From positions 1-64,000 of the forward strand of contig JAQZDE010000044.1 in NCBI GenBank assembly GCA_037576195.1: a DNA stretch of 64,000 bases. The letters run 5' to 3'. The notes beneath the pieces are model-generated. The model was not told the DNA's origin, ran no database searches, and saw only the letters and a list, made by a program, of their open reading frames with translations. The position numbers and the translations under genes are program-made. This document shows positions 1-14,351 of the stretch, in pieces (positions within the stretch are counted from its first letter, which is position 1; every line of letters begins with the position of its first letter). The DNA comes from Phytoseiulus persimilis. Lineage: Eukaryota; Arthropoda; Arachnida; Mesostigmata; Phytoseiidae.

Positions 1-2380
1 CGAGTCTATGGTCCACCAGAACGATGACGTAGTTCCGATGGCGGGACGATTCGGACAGGCGGCGCATCTCTGAGCGAACGCTCTCCCTCGGGCCACATCG
101 AGCGCAATATCGCGGAGTCTAAGAATTCGTTGCGCGGTTGCCGTGAAATCAACACCTGAAAGTAGTTGTGAGAACCGTGGTTCAACGCAGACGCCCTGAA
201 GATGAGGCGGCAGTTCAGTGTGACCTCTTGGGGGCAGCATCATGGATACGCCCTCGCGAAGGCCTCGTGTACTTATTCTCACTCGAAATATCGACGGTGC
301 GAGTTCCAGAACTTTTGACCTCAGCCCTCCTAGAGAGTCGGTGAGACAACGGTCGTCGAGAGATGTCTCGACCCGAGGCGCAAATTCTTTTTTGTTGCCG
401 AGAGAATTCTTCTCTCAAATCCTTCCTCTATCTTACAGGGCTTCCAAGATCAAAGGAACCAGAAAATTCCCCCGAATCTCGCGGTCGCTTCATTGAAGTT
501 TCGGGTAGCCCAGTCGCAACGGGAACGCTGTTCCAGAGACTGTTGTGTAGCCCCTCGAAAAGATTGATTCGGTAACTTGATCCACATACAGGTCACCTAT
601 TTCTCACCGGTCCAATATTCATATTGGCTTCGACGCATTTCTCCGGGACCTACAGTAATTTTCGGATTGCTCGGGCAAAAGAGGGGCAATATGAGGCAGT
701 GGCTCATCGTAGACTTTCGTCGAGCTCCCTGAGAGGAACCTCTTGCTCTCTAATACATCCTCTCCTCTTCTCCTTTTCCGAAGATCACGTTGTAAGCTTC
801 AGCGCTCTTCCCGCGACAAGTTCTTGGAACTCTCCGGGGACATCAGTCAGAATTCGAATGTTCTGTATGGCGAATCTCAAGAAGCTCCTCAAGCGGAACC
901 ACTCCGGCCTGGTCACCGTACCGTATTAGTCACGGCCTGGGAGAAAACCTCTAGGCTTTGGCATTCGCACTGAGAATCGAAGCATCACTTGACGAGGCCA
1001 TTGAGCTCGATAGCCTCCAACGTTTTCACCTCCAAACAGAATGCCCCGCTAGAACACAAATTGGGCTTCGGAGCCGAAAGGACGTAATACCGTCTTACTC
1101 GGGTTGACACTTATCTTGCGATACATGACGGTGGGAGCGAGTCGCGTCCGGAACGAAGACCTACCACTATTTTTCGTACAGACTCGTCTAGCCCGCCCAC
1201 GTTCGTCCCTAGTTCGTTGAGGTTAATCACCTGTGTATGCATCCCTCGGAACCATTATTCGTGGCGAGTCATTGTATCGAGGCGACTCACCGCGCTTTTT
1301 CAAGATGAATCCTCTGCTTGTATCGAGATGGAGCTATCTTTCCTCTCAGCGATTGAATTGAAAACTAGAATCGTAGCGCAAGTTGCGGATCCAGTGGGGG
1401 CGGATTGGGCTATCAGTTCCTCCTCATTCGGTTCCTCAATCGCGGATGATTTAAACTATATTGGTCATGCTGTCGACGCGGCAGCATGACATGCATGTCA
1501 TGCTGTCTGTTCAGCTCTATAGGCTTGAGAAGCTTCTCACGTTTGCCAGGACACGTTTTGCCGGTCATCGGTTTCCGACAGAAGTCCGATCTCGCTTTTC
1601 CAAGGGAGTCATTCCTCGGAGCCCATGTTCCGTGGATTCGAGCTGAAATCTCGGAACCAACTCCAGAATCCAACATCAGATCCTCCTAGATCGAGTACTG
1701 TGAGATTCTATACAGCATAGTCGGTATGTCGGCGAGATTTCTTCAGAGAGTTTGATATGACGGCACGCACGTTCCTCTAGAAGGAGCCGACAAATATCCT
1801 GCTCTCAAGGGCTCTTATTGTCTGCATCCGGAAAATCATTCGCCACTGTCATTATAGTTTCTTCGTCAGACTCGTCGATTTCCAGAGTGACAAGGTTGTG
1901 TGAGCCAAAATGAGAACCGGCACGACGAGTTTCATCTCGAGAAGGCTTTCAGAGCTCTGAGGAAAGTGTCCTGGAGTAGAGTATGGAACCCAACATGCCT
2001 CCGTACTCTTTTCCTTGGAGGCTCTCTTACGCGAACGCTCTCCTTGCGTGATAGCCACCGAAAACGAGGCTCTTCGGTGCCGTGAACCAAGATTCTTGAA
2101 CCGACTGATGTTCAAGAAAGCCTAGTACACGATAGCCTAGTGCTCTGGATCTCCTCGAAACTTCAGGGTAAACAGGTCCGTTCGAGGAATCATGTTTTCC
2201 ATTCCCTTGAGAACTTCGACGAAAACTTCAAACCCCACATGCTTCCGGTCTTGGAGCTGGTATGGCGAGGTGATTCAACCCCGTCCTCGAAGCTCGAGCT
2301 GCTTCGACCGTCGTTCTGATGGATAGGTATCACAAAACTCGAGATCCCGGCTCTGAGGCTAGTCGGCGGAGAAAACCTGC
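1..2380. other. No supportable gene; unassigned DNA
   Basis: Short open frames occur on both strands, but none has a recognisable domain, a plausible splice structure or a protein-like composition. The only structure I noted is a short perfect palindrome near 1.49 kb, listed separately. Confidence 0.5.
1482..1505. repeat. Perfect 24-bp palindrome
   Basis: The half-site cagcatgacatg is followed directly by its exact reverse complement, with no spacer. A further CATGCTG copy lies about 15 bp upstream, so three copies in alternating orientation sit within about 45 bp. No gene is nearby and no function is implied. Confidence 0.7.
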
Positions 2381-3208
2381 CGGGGAATGCAACTGGGTGA
2401 AAATTTTCGGTCAGTCGAAATACGAACCGTGGCTCTCCGTTTGATCAATCATCCCCGTTTGCAGACTTGGTTACGCGAAACAAGTTTTTATAAGAGTAAT
2501 CGTATAGAAGTCGAATATTGGGTGAATGGTCGAGCAGTTTCACGCTCATATGATGACCTGAACATCGCACTGGAGCGCAGGAAATATGTGAATGGGAAAC
2601 TCTAAGGAAAATACAGGAACGCTTCCATCCGAGAGAACAATTGTGGAGTGACCTCATGAATATACTCGGCAAAGAGGAAATCGTTATTTCCAACTGCCAA
2701 CCGCGCTCGGGATTGACGGGCCTCGCGTTCGGGCTCTTTAGAACTCGATTTTGATGATGAAAGCCCCCGAACCTTGGAACTTTCGGTCAGAAGGATCAGA
2801 GACGAGGAGGATGTTGTCCTTTCTGCGATCACTCTACATCATAACCCTGAAGAGGATAGTTTAGGCTGCCATCTGTCACGCTGCTGGAAATTTCGATAAT
2901 CATGTGAGTGTATCCTGGATTTTCGAAAATCGTTCGCATCACTGTTTGCAGGAATAGCTATTGTCGCCTTTCTGACTTGAGTAGACTGAAACCCTTCTAC
3001 ATCGCGAGAACAGGGCGCGATTACTAATAGCTAGGGCAGGACCGCGGGATTCCCGTCCTTCCTCTAATTTCGGCTTTCTATGGCGACAACAGTTTCGACG
3101 ATGACGTCTCGCTGAAATATTCCCCGGAGAAGTCGGAAAAAATACCCTACTCCGACGTTCCGTGGCATCGAGAGAACCGATTCCCCAGACAATAACAAAG
3201 AATGAGAG

Positions 3209-3405
3209 TGATCGGCCGAGAAATCGGCAGAGCTCTCCGGAATAGCTCTTGTGTGTCTTAGCGTGCCGATCAACAGCGTTGCTGCAGAGAGGTCCTTCAG
3301 CCGATTTGCCGGTGTTTCACGCGATGACAGACGTTCGATGAAGGACGACAGCCTCTCAATGAACAACTTACTGAATCAAAACAATCAGCTTCAACTTGTG
3401 ATGCT
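3209..3405 (+). mobile_element. hAT transposase C-terminal remnant
   Basis: The frame running through 3251 reads LSVPINSVAAERSFSRF, then DDRRSMKDDSLSMNNLL. This is the C-terminal dimerisation region of hAT transposases, whose usual form is S-V-x-A-E-R-x-F-S followed by a basic R-R-S-M/L segment. Upstream sequence between 2.6 and 3.2 kb has scattered acidic frames that could be eroded transposase, but I cannot align them. No terminal inverted repeats or target duplication were found, so the element is a fragment. It is a plain DNA transposon fossil with no sign of domestication. Confidence 0.62.
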
Positions 3406-3474
3406 TGTCCCATCACATCATACCCGAACTTCTCGTTTGTCGATAATTTGAAAGGAATGTGAATTGTCACTGTT

Positions 3475-3620
3475 CCGGCGGGTTGGATTGGATTGGATTT
3501 ATTTGATCTTTCATATACATCATATGAACCCTTTTTATTACAGGGGTGAGTTGAATTGTAGTCACAGATCTTGTCTCTCCCAGTTTATTAGGGTGATTAG
3601 TTGCTTGCCACGATACATTC
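3475..3620 (-). mobile_element. LINE 3' end, minus-strand copy
   Basis: Read on the minus strand, this stretch has the same order of blocks as the 3' end of the LINE at 24.75-24.84 kb: a CACC(C/T)CTGTAAT block, a short A/G run, CATAT-rich sequence, then AGATC(C/A)AATA. It ends in a short tandem run of CCAAT units, which looks like the simple-repeat tail of a LINE. The encoded tail is also similar (QLTPVIK here, RFTPVMK there). The 5' part is not recognisable, consistent with a 5'-truncated copy. Confidence 0.5.
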
Positions 3621-6600
3621 TGCTTTTTCCCTCCCCCACATCATTCGCTGTTGATTTCGGGGCGCCCGCGAAGCCTCGACAAGAAACCCGCGATCAGGCC
3701 GCGAATACGCGGCTGAAGTGCCGCGGTGAACGTCCAGTCCTACTAATAGCATACTGCGATTGGAAATGTTCCATGAGTTGGGAGCGCATCTCGTTACGAC
3801 CTCCCATTCTTTTGTGTTGTGACCATGATTCTCTCTTGATTCGGCATCCGAACGCTATTCATCATCTTGAGGGTGGTCTGTCCATGTTTTTCTCACCCTG
3901 GAATAGGCTCCTGATGCCCCAACGAGAGAAGAGACCCTGTCCCGTTGGAGCCAACCTGCCAGGCCGGAGACACCTCAACGACGGTCATGGCTTCAGTAAC
4001 CGCGGTAGAGCAACCAGGAATTCTCAGTTCGCTACCTGCGTTTTTCGATGAGAGAAACCAACAATGATGTGTAGATGTATTGACATGTTCGAAGAAATTG
4101 GGTTCGGGTTCATCGATCTTGGCTCGGATCGAGATATGTAAAGTTTGCATTCTGTCCGGGTCAGCCTTTCATTTCAGGTGGTCTTCCGTCCGGAGAGTTG
4201 ATGGTCTTCCTTCCTTTTGATTTGACGAGACGGAATAACCACGTATTGGTGATATATTGATCGCCAGACGACAGGGTGATCAATTTTGTTCAGTGAGCTG
4301 GAACTCCCTCTCCAGTTCTCAACCGAACTCCCTCGATTCGGCAAAGACTCTAGAAACGATCAGCTGGATTACCTGCTCTCCACGACTGTTCTCGTTTTTC
4401 CAAGTCCCGCGTATAAGGGCTTCAGGGGGGTTGATTATCTGACCCACGGAGCTCGTTCTTTCTTAGACTTCCAAGCGAATGCGATCATCTGGAACGAGTA
4501 TCTCGTCCAGTACGTGCGATATCCTATCACATGAACAGAAGACACACGCATTCATATTTTACGCGAAGGGACATCACTTGAGCCCCATCATAACATCGTG
4601 CGACACAATATTTTGAGCTGAAATCACGACGCCGCATCATAGTCGCAACGCCGTCCGTGATGGCCATCACATTCAATTTTCCCAGTGACCGGAGCCCGAT
4701 TAATCGTCCCACAACTTCAGCCCAACGAACGCGAATCGTACAGACGCTCAGCTGCTCCGCTTCACTGTGGTCCCGTGTTTCATTCGCATTAAGCGAATTA
4801 CAAGGGGACCCTCGAACCTCCCCTCGAACACCTCAGGGTAACGCAAATTTACGCCTTGTATCGATATCATTCAGCATTGGATAGTACCAAGATCTGATTT
4901 GCGGACACTCAATTTCCGCGAAAATTCGAGGAGCCCATCAAGCGGGCCTTGGCGTTACCTGCCGAGCGAACTCGAAGCAGTTCGGGGAGATTCGGCGAGT
5001 TTAAGAGTTGGGTTAGGGGCTTGGTTGCCCCTGAGGCTCAGCGAACGTCGTGGCCCGGTTGAATAACAGCGGCCAGTTGAGCTCTCCGGACTGAGGACCA
5101 GATACAGCTGCTGTGCGCGGAAAACGAGGCATTGAAGTTCCGAAATTATTGAGCACGATTTCGGGTGAGCACTAAACCAGCCTCTTGAGTGCGCACCAAA
5201 CTGAAAGCTCAGGAATCACTCACGATTTCTCCCAAGGTAATGACTGCGAGCTCGTGTGAGTTGGATCTGATTCAGAACATTCGGCGAATTTTCAAGAAAG
5301 AAAAACCCACTCGTCGAATTTCCGAATTCCTAAAAATCATGAAGCTTTAGCTTGTAAAGCCTCACGCTGGTCACGCCACTGATCTCGATCATCGGCAGGG
5401 CTGACAAGCGCTGGTCTTCCGGGAAGCTGGCGCGGTCATTCACAGAGCTTCGCACACTCGAGAATGGTCACGTTGGAGAATACAGCGACTCGATTGCCAT
5501 CCGGGACAGGTTTTTTGACGGAGAAAGCTCTTTGATACACTCGCTGGAAGTCGAGGAGTATCGTCTAAGCTTTCAGTCCAGAAACTACAATCAACGAAAG
5601 CTGTCCCTGTGGCCATCGGAAAACTCTAATGTTCTCTTGTCTCAGACATCAGCACGGCCTGAAGAACTTGTGTGATCGATCACATAACTTCAGCCTAGGT
5701 AGACATGACCGCGGAACTTGATCTGAGAATGAAAACGACAAACACTAGCTAGTGCTAAGCATTGGGATAGGAGAGGGGGAGAGAATCAGCTCGATCGAGT
5801 ATTGTCGCAGTCAGATGAGGATCATCTCAGATAATGTAAATGTAAAAAGAAAAAAAGATGAAATAGAACCTGCAATCAACAATCCAAGCAGCTCTCTTTC
5901 CGGAACTTGAGGTTGGATCTGTTTGATTTTCCCCAGGCCTAGAGCCTCAAAATCACACGAGAAGGTGGTAACTCAACGAGGGAGAGGAATTATTTCTGAA
6001 CGACCCTCTGAAAACTTGAGTTCTGCCTCAATCGGAGTCTCCAAGACTATACCAAGCTTCGATTCGGATGGTCGAGGGCTGCGGGGGATAACGGCACGTA
6101 TTGGTGAAAATCTGAGGGATGAAGAGTCTCGCAACTGAATTTCTTCCCTTCGAAAACCCAATAAGCTATCTTCCAGTGGCTTTCGAAACACCCGTGGCAG
6201 ACTACAATCGGAAGTTTCAGACATTTCTCTGAGTGTATGAGGCGCTGCACTTCGCGCGTTAGCTGAAACCCGATCGCCTACTGGACCAAGTACTGCAATC
6301 AATCTGATTTCGGTCTTGGAAATTTGGTGCTATCCAGAGAAGTTTGTGCAATCGGGAAAATGAGTCGGTTGGCTAGAGAGGGCTGAGACCTGCTGGAGAG
6401 CTCATTCTTCTTAGCGTTGTGTGTTGGTAAGATCTCGAGCTCAGCAAAACATGGCAGCCTCCAGAACAGCCCGGTACGAAATTCAATTTCCTGTTTCTGC
6501 TCCGCCGAAGTCTACCGAATAGAACCCAATAATCACGTATTTCCCTTTCATGGAATGGCCGAAGTTTTGAGATCGGTCACACTCATAATTCTGGCTTGTT

Positions 6601-6985
6601 CGAGCGAAAGTCCGCGTTCGTCCTGCTTCACTGGCGATGCAGAGATTTTGTCGAACCCAAGTAAGGCTTCGAATCTGAACGCGGATCGTTCGCACCAGCT
6701 CACGCCCTCGAAGGAGCCAGAATCTCTAAATCGTTCGGGCGGCTCTATACGGTCTCCAGTTCGGTGCCAGGGGTCGGATGGGGTCGATTCTTTTCATAAC
6801 CTGAGAAACCAACGACTCTTTGCACTACTCCTGTCACAGGAGGCTGACGGCGGGTTGAGGTCGGTGAGTGGGCAAAGACTCAAGCTATTACACCTCACAA
6901 ATTCGCAGTATCTGGAATCATGCGAGGGAGAACAAGCCCGGTCCTTATCAGCGCATTTTTTTTTCCCTCAATTTTCTGGAGTTGG
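3621..6985. other. No supportable gene; ORF-poor between 4885 and 5922
   Basis: Open frames here are short, overlap on both strands and show no domain. About 1 kb (4885-5922) has almost no open frame of any length. A 198-codon frame at 6417-7013 opens from a TTG codon and has no recognisable similarity, so it is not called. Confidence 0.5.
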
Positions 6986-6989
6986 AGGA

Positions 6990-7066
6990 AATCCCTTCGG
7001 ACCCCGGGGATAGAACCCATTGATCCATCTACCCGGGAGTGTGGTGTCACCACTAAAACCTCCCTT
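6990..7066 (-). repeat. tRNA-derived SINE-like head
   Basis: On the minus strand there is GGGTTCTATCCCC, one mismatch from the RNA polymerase III B box GGTTCGANTCC. TTTTAGTGGT, resembling an A box, lies about 40 nt upstream of it, and both are in the order and spacing of a tRNA. No intact cloverleaf can be folded by eye, so this is a tRNA-derived repeat or decayed tRNA pseudogene rather than a working tRNA gene. Confidence 0.38.
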
Positions 7067-8476
7067 CTCCACGCCGGTAACCGCTGGGCACTCGAGGAAA
7101 GCGAAGCTTCCACGTTCAATATTACTTCCGCGCGGTAACTTCTTGTAATCTCAACTTGATGAGATGGTCTTTCTTTCTGAGGATGCATTCCAACTTCCTT
7201 GAGATATCAGCGCATGTGATTGACACGTGGGATTGGATTCGCACGGAAGGGTAACTCCGTTCTTCAGGTTAATCCGGTTCTTCCATCTTTCTGTCCAATC
7301 ATTCTTCCAGTCTCAGTCTGGAGACTCCTGATGTGTAAGTCTACAGGGTGGTATTTTTCAGTCGGGAATTTTCGAACCCGATTCTGTTTTGGCCATAAGT
7401 TTGTCAGCTCTTGGGATTTTTCAAAAAACAGGAGTGATCGATAGAGAGTATTGAGGCGGGAATCGCGGTCAGGAGTTAGAATTGAAAAGTTTTTTTTCCG
7501 AGACCTTCCGAAAATTTATCGGTTGAACGTCAATATCCATCGGATCGGATTCGAGGGGGTTCGCGTTCAACCGCAAAAGGGAGCCGGTCATTTGCCAGAG
7601 AACCGATTGAAGACATCTCATTCCCTCGGAAAATGACGATTGATGACGTTTTCCCGTTAACTCTAATGAAGACCTAGGAAAAAAGGATGGGTCATTCTCG
7701 AAACCATCTCCTGGCTGCGGTTCCCATCGAATGTACTCTAATGAAAAACTGAAATGACCCCGAAATCCTATATCGATCACTCTCCTGTTTTTGAGAGAAT
7801 TCCAGGAATTGACTGAGTTATGGTCAAGACAGAAGCAGGCTCGGAAGTTCCCGAACAAAAATGCCACCCTGTAGAGATGATTAGGGATATACAATAGATA
7901 GTGGAAATATCGCGTTCTCTCGCCCTCTGTCTGAATTCATTATCGCAGAACATGTTGATCACATCTTTGTCTGGACTTGCATTGACAAAACCCAGACTCG
8001 ATGGAGAGAATCGCTGAACCTTTGAGCTACCAAGCTAGCGCACACTATCCAGCGCCTGAATTTCACTAGGAACTTTTTTGCTACCCGTGTCACGAAGACC
8101 CCGTCTCGGCGACTTTCCATTATACCGAGGGCCCGTAACAACACTGTATCGAATGGTTTTCGCTGGAGAATCTCTAGTCGATTTAATGGTATTCCCCCCG
8201 GCACCCATTAATAAGCCGTGTATTACCAAAGAATTCAGAAGAAGTATTCGCGGAGTTTTCATCAACAGGTTGAATGCTTGTATCCTTGACTGAATGAAAG
8301 CTACTTCGAGCGTCGCGCCGGCGCGCGGGTTGGAGTCTGAACTGTGTAGCTGGTGTCAAACAGGAGAGAGGACAAGGAGAAGCGCTCAAGGCTGATAACA
8401 TCGGCGATGTTATTGCTACCGTTGACGGTTTGAAAAGAGCTTTATCAGTGGAAGTATAGAATAGCTCACCGATATA
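7067..8476. other. No supportable gene
   Basis: Both strands carry open frames up to 141 codons (7469-7894 minus), but none shows domains or splice-supported continuity. I see nothing functional here. Confidence 0.45.
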
Positions 8477-8566
8477 GGGAAATACGTCGCCTCTGGGAAA
8501 CTCGCCGCGTCTGTGAAATTCGCCGCTCATGCTCAATTGGCCGCCCCTGAATATTTCGCCGCTCTA
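8477..8566. repeat. Tandem array of five 18-bp units
   Basis: Five units of exactly 18 bp follow one another. Representative units are gtgaaattcgccgctcat and gaatatttcgccgctcta. All share a GAAA/TWTTCGCCGC core. The core resembles the unit of the arrays near 29.5 kb (gaatattctggcgc) in the same orientation. No inverted partner array was found nearby. Confidence 0.72.
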
Positions 8567-8682
8567 GGCTTAAGCCTAGTCTGGCCTGATGGAAAACCTG
8601 CCCTGGTTAGTCTGTGAAGTCCCACGTGTGAAACTGTCCACCGCGACGAGCTTCAATTTTTTGCCGGGCTCTTGTGCGCGTG

Positions 8683-8718
8683 TATAAGTAGCGCGCTGCA
8701 GGAACCCAAATATGCTCA
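8683..8718 (+). promoter_or_regulatory. Candidate TATA-type promoter of KAT8
   Basis: TATAAGTAG lies about 150 nt upstream of the KAT8 start codon, followed about 30 nt later by pyrimidine-rich sequence that could hold an initiator. This is an inference from position and motif only. Confidence 0.25.
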
Positions 8719-8833
8719 ACCTTCTCTCTCAGTGTGTGGAAAGGGTATAAACAACAATGGCGCCCTGCGTAGCGTGATGTTCTAGCCGTTCGATCTTAGA
8801 ACAGACCCCGAGTTTCGGAGAGCTCGTTGCGAG

Positions 8834-11140
<2,307 letters not shown>

Positions 11141-14071
11141 TGCCGTAGATCGAGACTTCGCCGGGAGCTTCTCAACTCAAGCAGACTCGGATTCCTCACG
11201 CCATCAAGTACTCCACAAATCGCACGCGAACTCCGCGGAATCGGTGCATAGTGCATGAATCCCATGCTCCGAACTCTGTCGAGAGTTTTGCGCATCTTGG
11301 GTTTCCCCACCAAATCCCCGGGATCGTCCAGGTGAGCCTGACCTATGATGAGGGGATCTACGGAAACTTCAACAGACAGAGAGAGGCGGCTCACCGACAC
11401 TCCCAGGGACAATGGTAAACAGGCTAGTGACTCATTCTCTCCGAAGCGTTGTCATCAAAGGTACTCCATGGTTTGAGGACGAACCTCGTGGGATTCCATC
11501 TTGATAAGGATCAGCCTCCGAAGCATTGGATCAAGGAGATGACCTTGTGTACAGAACAACACATGTGAATGAACTGTTTATTACGATAGCCGGTGCACTT
11601 CTTCCATCAATGCTGTTTTTTTCACGAAAAACTTGGTACAGATCACCGGCATCTGTGCCGCGTACATCCGTGGCAGAAATTTCAGGGAGGGGAGCAGGAG
11701 TGCTCAACTGCACTTGGATGAATTTCAAATTGGCATGTATGTACATCCTGGAGGAGGGAAAACTCGATGACGCTCTCGACGGGCCCTGGAACCTTACCAG
11801 CGAGATAATCGAGCTATTCAAACTGCTCCTTGGAAGAGACCCGAGTTTATTTTTAGACATCCAAATGGGATAATATCATCACTCGGGGGATCTCATGGAT
11901 CTCGCTATAGGCGTTGCCGCGACTCCCTCCATCTTGCTGCTCATTCTCTCTCTGCAGACCGCGAGACCCCACATGCCATCCATTGACGACAGGCAAATGT
12001 CGTCACTCTCCTGTCTCGCCGTCAGAAGTATGCCTCCATTAGAAAGGCTCTGAGACTCCCAAGCGAACTTCGGAGCCAATCTAGAGTTCATATCGAGTCC
12101 GCGGAGAGGAGCCCTCACTTACAAGGGAGGAGGAGGACCTTTAGAAGGAACCCCTGCGTTCAGGGAAGGAGACTCAGGATTTGGTCTGGGGTATCAAGGA
12201 GGGGCTGCGACGCTCGGATGAGAAGTCTCCCGATCCCTCCACCGGAATGAGCTTCATCGAATTCGCGCGGAGGGAGTCGCTCATTTTGGGCGGAGAGTCC
12301 CAAACGGAACCAGTCTTGCAGTGATATTCAGAAAATTTGAATCTTTTCTCCGCGAAAATTCATAGTACCTGACGTGTTTCACTAGAGTTCAGGCCGGAGA
12401 GGACGATAGAGGCACTAAAACGAGTCTCTGGTATTAAAGCCCTTCTCTGAAATGCTGAGGCGATTCTCTGATGCAATGCTCAAAATTCTCGATTCTGAAA
12501 AACTCTTCCGAAACAAAAATCCACGCATAACAGACGAAATGCGGGGGGTGACCACGATAATGTTTGTGAGGAAACGGATGTGAGTGATCTGCCTCCACGA
12601 AAGCGAAATAGTTGGCCTAACTACGGATGTTTGCCTAGGGCATCGTTTTCCCAGAGATAGCTCTGCCTGTCAATGAAGTCGCTATTCGCGGGATGAGTTG
12701 AAACGCTCGACGCACCGCTCGGGTTGCTATCAACCGCAGTCGCGGCCCTGGTTCCAGAAACATACAACCCGGTATTTTCACGCTCTTCTTTCCTGACATG
12801 CTTTCGAACTGACTGCTTCCTCCGCGTTGGGGCTCAGCATAGAAAAATCCCTAATGGCCAGAGCTCCTGATAGTTGAGTGAACGCGTTTCTCCGATCCGA
12901 CATACCTCGGTGGACGAGAGCTGGTATCCTCACTGCAACTCATTTGAGCTGCGCGCCAATTCATGAGTTATCTGCCTCACCCCATGAGGTCAGAGTCGGC
13001 ACCCATGTCGAGAAAGTTGTTCGTTAAGGTACCCCAAGAATCAGTGGATAATGCGTCAATCAGACGGACGTTCGAGAGATATCGATTCTCCAATCAATTT
13101 CCGGCGAAAGAAAATCGCGCACCATATACGATGCCCCGCAACTCGATGAACATTTCATTTCACGGGAACAAGCTTGGGAATGAAGGGTCCTCTGCCTGTG
13201 ATCTACAATCTCAAAAAAATTCTGTAAAAGGAAACTATCAAAGGCCGTGGGGCATGATGCATCATACCCACGTAAAACTAAGGCCTGTTCCATCCGAGAA
13301 CACACTCCCCTGTACCACGTGGTTGTCGACCTGGATACCGGCATTTGAATCATGAACGAAATGTGCCCGAGTCGGAGAGCTCCAAGCCGCTAGTGACCCG
13401 AATATATAAGAGAATCTTGGTCCGTGAACAATCGCCGAGCTGGAGGACCGTTACGGGTTCTCGGATGGCTTCTCAATTCGAACAGGGAGAGCGACCATGA
13501 GTCGTCGTCAGCCGCCGCAGGCAGATTCGTTCTAAAAATGCGTTCATGGCGGGGACAAAATCTGTGTGGATTCGCGTTGTGTGCAGAGTCTGATCGTGAA
13601 TCTTGGATTGAATCTTTGGCGGCAAGTGCAAGACCATTCTCTGCCATGGCCGAGAGACCCTGTGTTGAGACAGTGGGACGGAAAGTTCGTTTGATCGGTC
13701 CTCAAGCCAAAACAAAGGTGGGTTCGGGACAACTTGAAACTCTGGTGCTCGAGACTCAACACCGTGGAGCATGCTTGATACAGTTTCCACACACTGTCCA
13801 CTGTCGGTTTCCGGAACTGTACTTCGCTCTTTGACAGTGGACTCGAATCATCGGAGTAGACCACTCCCCTGCGAGTATGAGGAAGATCAGTCGGAGTCTT
13901 GAGTAACGGATTTATATAAGGTCATACCTGCATGTTCCCTGCGAAACTTGGAACATGAGAGGAACCCAGCTGCAGCGGTGCATGGAAATCGTGCCCGTTA
14001 TTCCGCAACGAGTTAATTCAGATAAGATTACGATTCAAGTACTGCTGCTCCTTGGAATCGGCTGTGTCGAG
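11141..14071. other. No supportable gene between KAT8 and the zinc-finger gene
   Basis: Open frames of 115-136 codons occur on both strands around 11.5-11.9, 13.0-13.4 and 13.4-13.9 kb. They overlap antisense frames of equal length, have no recognised domain and lack splice-supported neighbours. The first few hundred bases after 11140 are presumably the KAT8 3' UTR, but no AATAAA was seen. Confidence 0.45.
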
Positions 14072-14140
14072 ACGTAGGCTGCCCAGTGGGGGCGGCCCGG
14101 GGACTTCATTCCCCGTCAGATCCCAGTTCGATCGTATCAG
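14072..14140 (+). repeat. tRNA-like degenerate sequence
   Basis: An A-box-like CTGCCCAGTGG is followed by a perfect CGGGG/CCCCG stem with an 8-nt loop where an anticodon arm would lie, then a B-box-like CAGTTCGATC at tRNA-like spacing. The loop is one base too long and the outer stems do not pair, so at best it is a decayed tRNA or SINE head. Confidence 0.28.
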
Positions 14141-14351
14141 TCTTCAGCATTGAATCAATCATTTATCTCGGGCACGCATTCCATGAAGCATTCGCCCGGA
14201 AACGAAATCAGATGTCATGATGCAATGGTCCCAGTGGGCTTTTGATAACTCTCCTAAGCAAGTCATGTGATCAGACGCGTGCCCAGGATATTGGCTAGTG
14301 CGAAATCAAGATCGGGGCCCTTCTTTCAGAGGGCCACCACGGTGATTTCCT

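Noticed and set aside
3464-4051. 195-codon open frame
   Set aside because: Opens from a GTG codon and begins inside the minus-strand LINE tail; composition is not protein-like.
6417-7013. 198-codon open frame
   Set aside because: Opens only from a TTG codon, has no domain, runs into the SINE-like repeat and has comparable antisense frames.
11526-11873. 115-codon frame after KAT8
   Set aside because: Antisense frame of almost equal length, no domain and no splice-linked neighbour.
12963-13355. 130-codon ATG frame
   Set aside because: No recognisable similarity; antisense frame also open.
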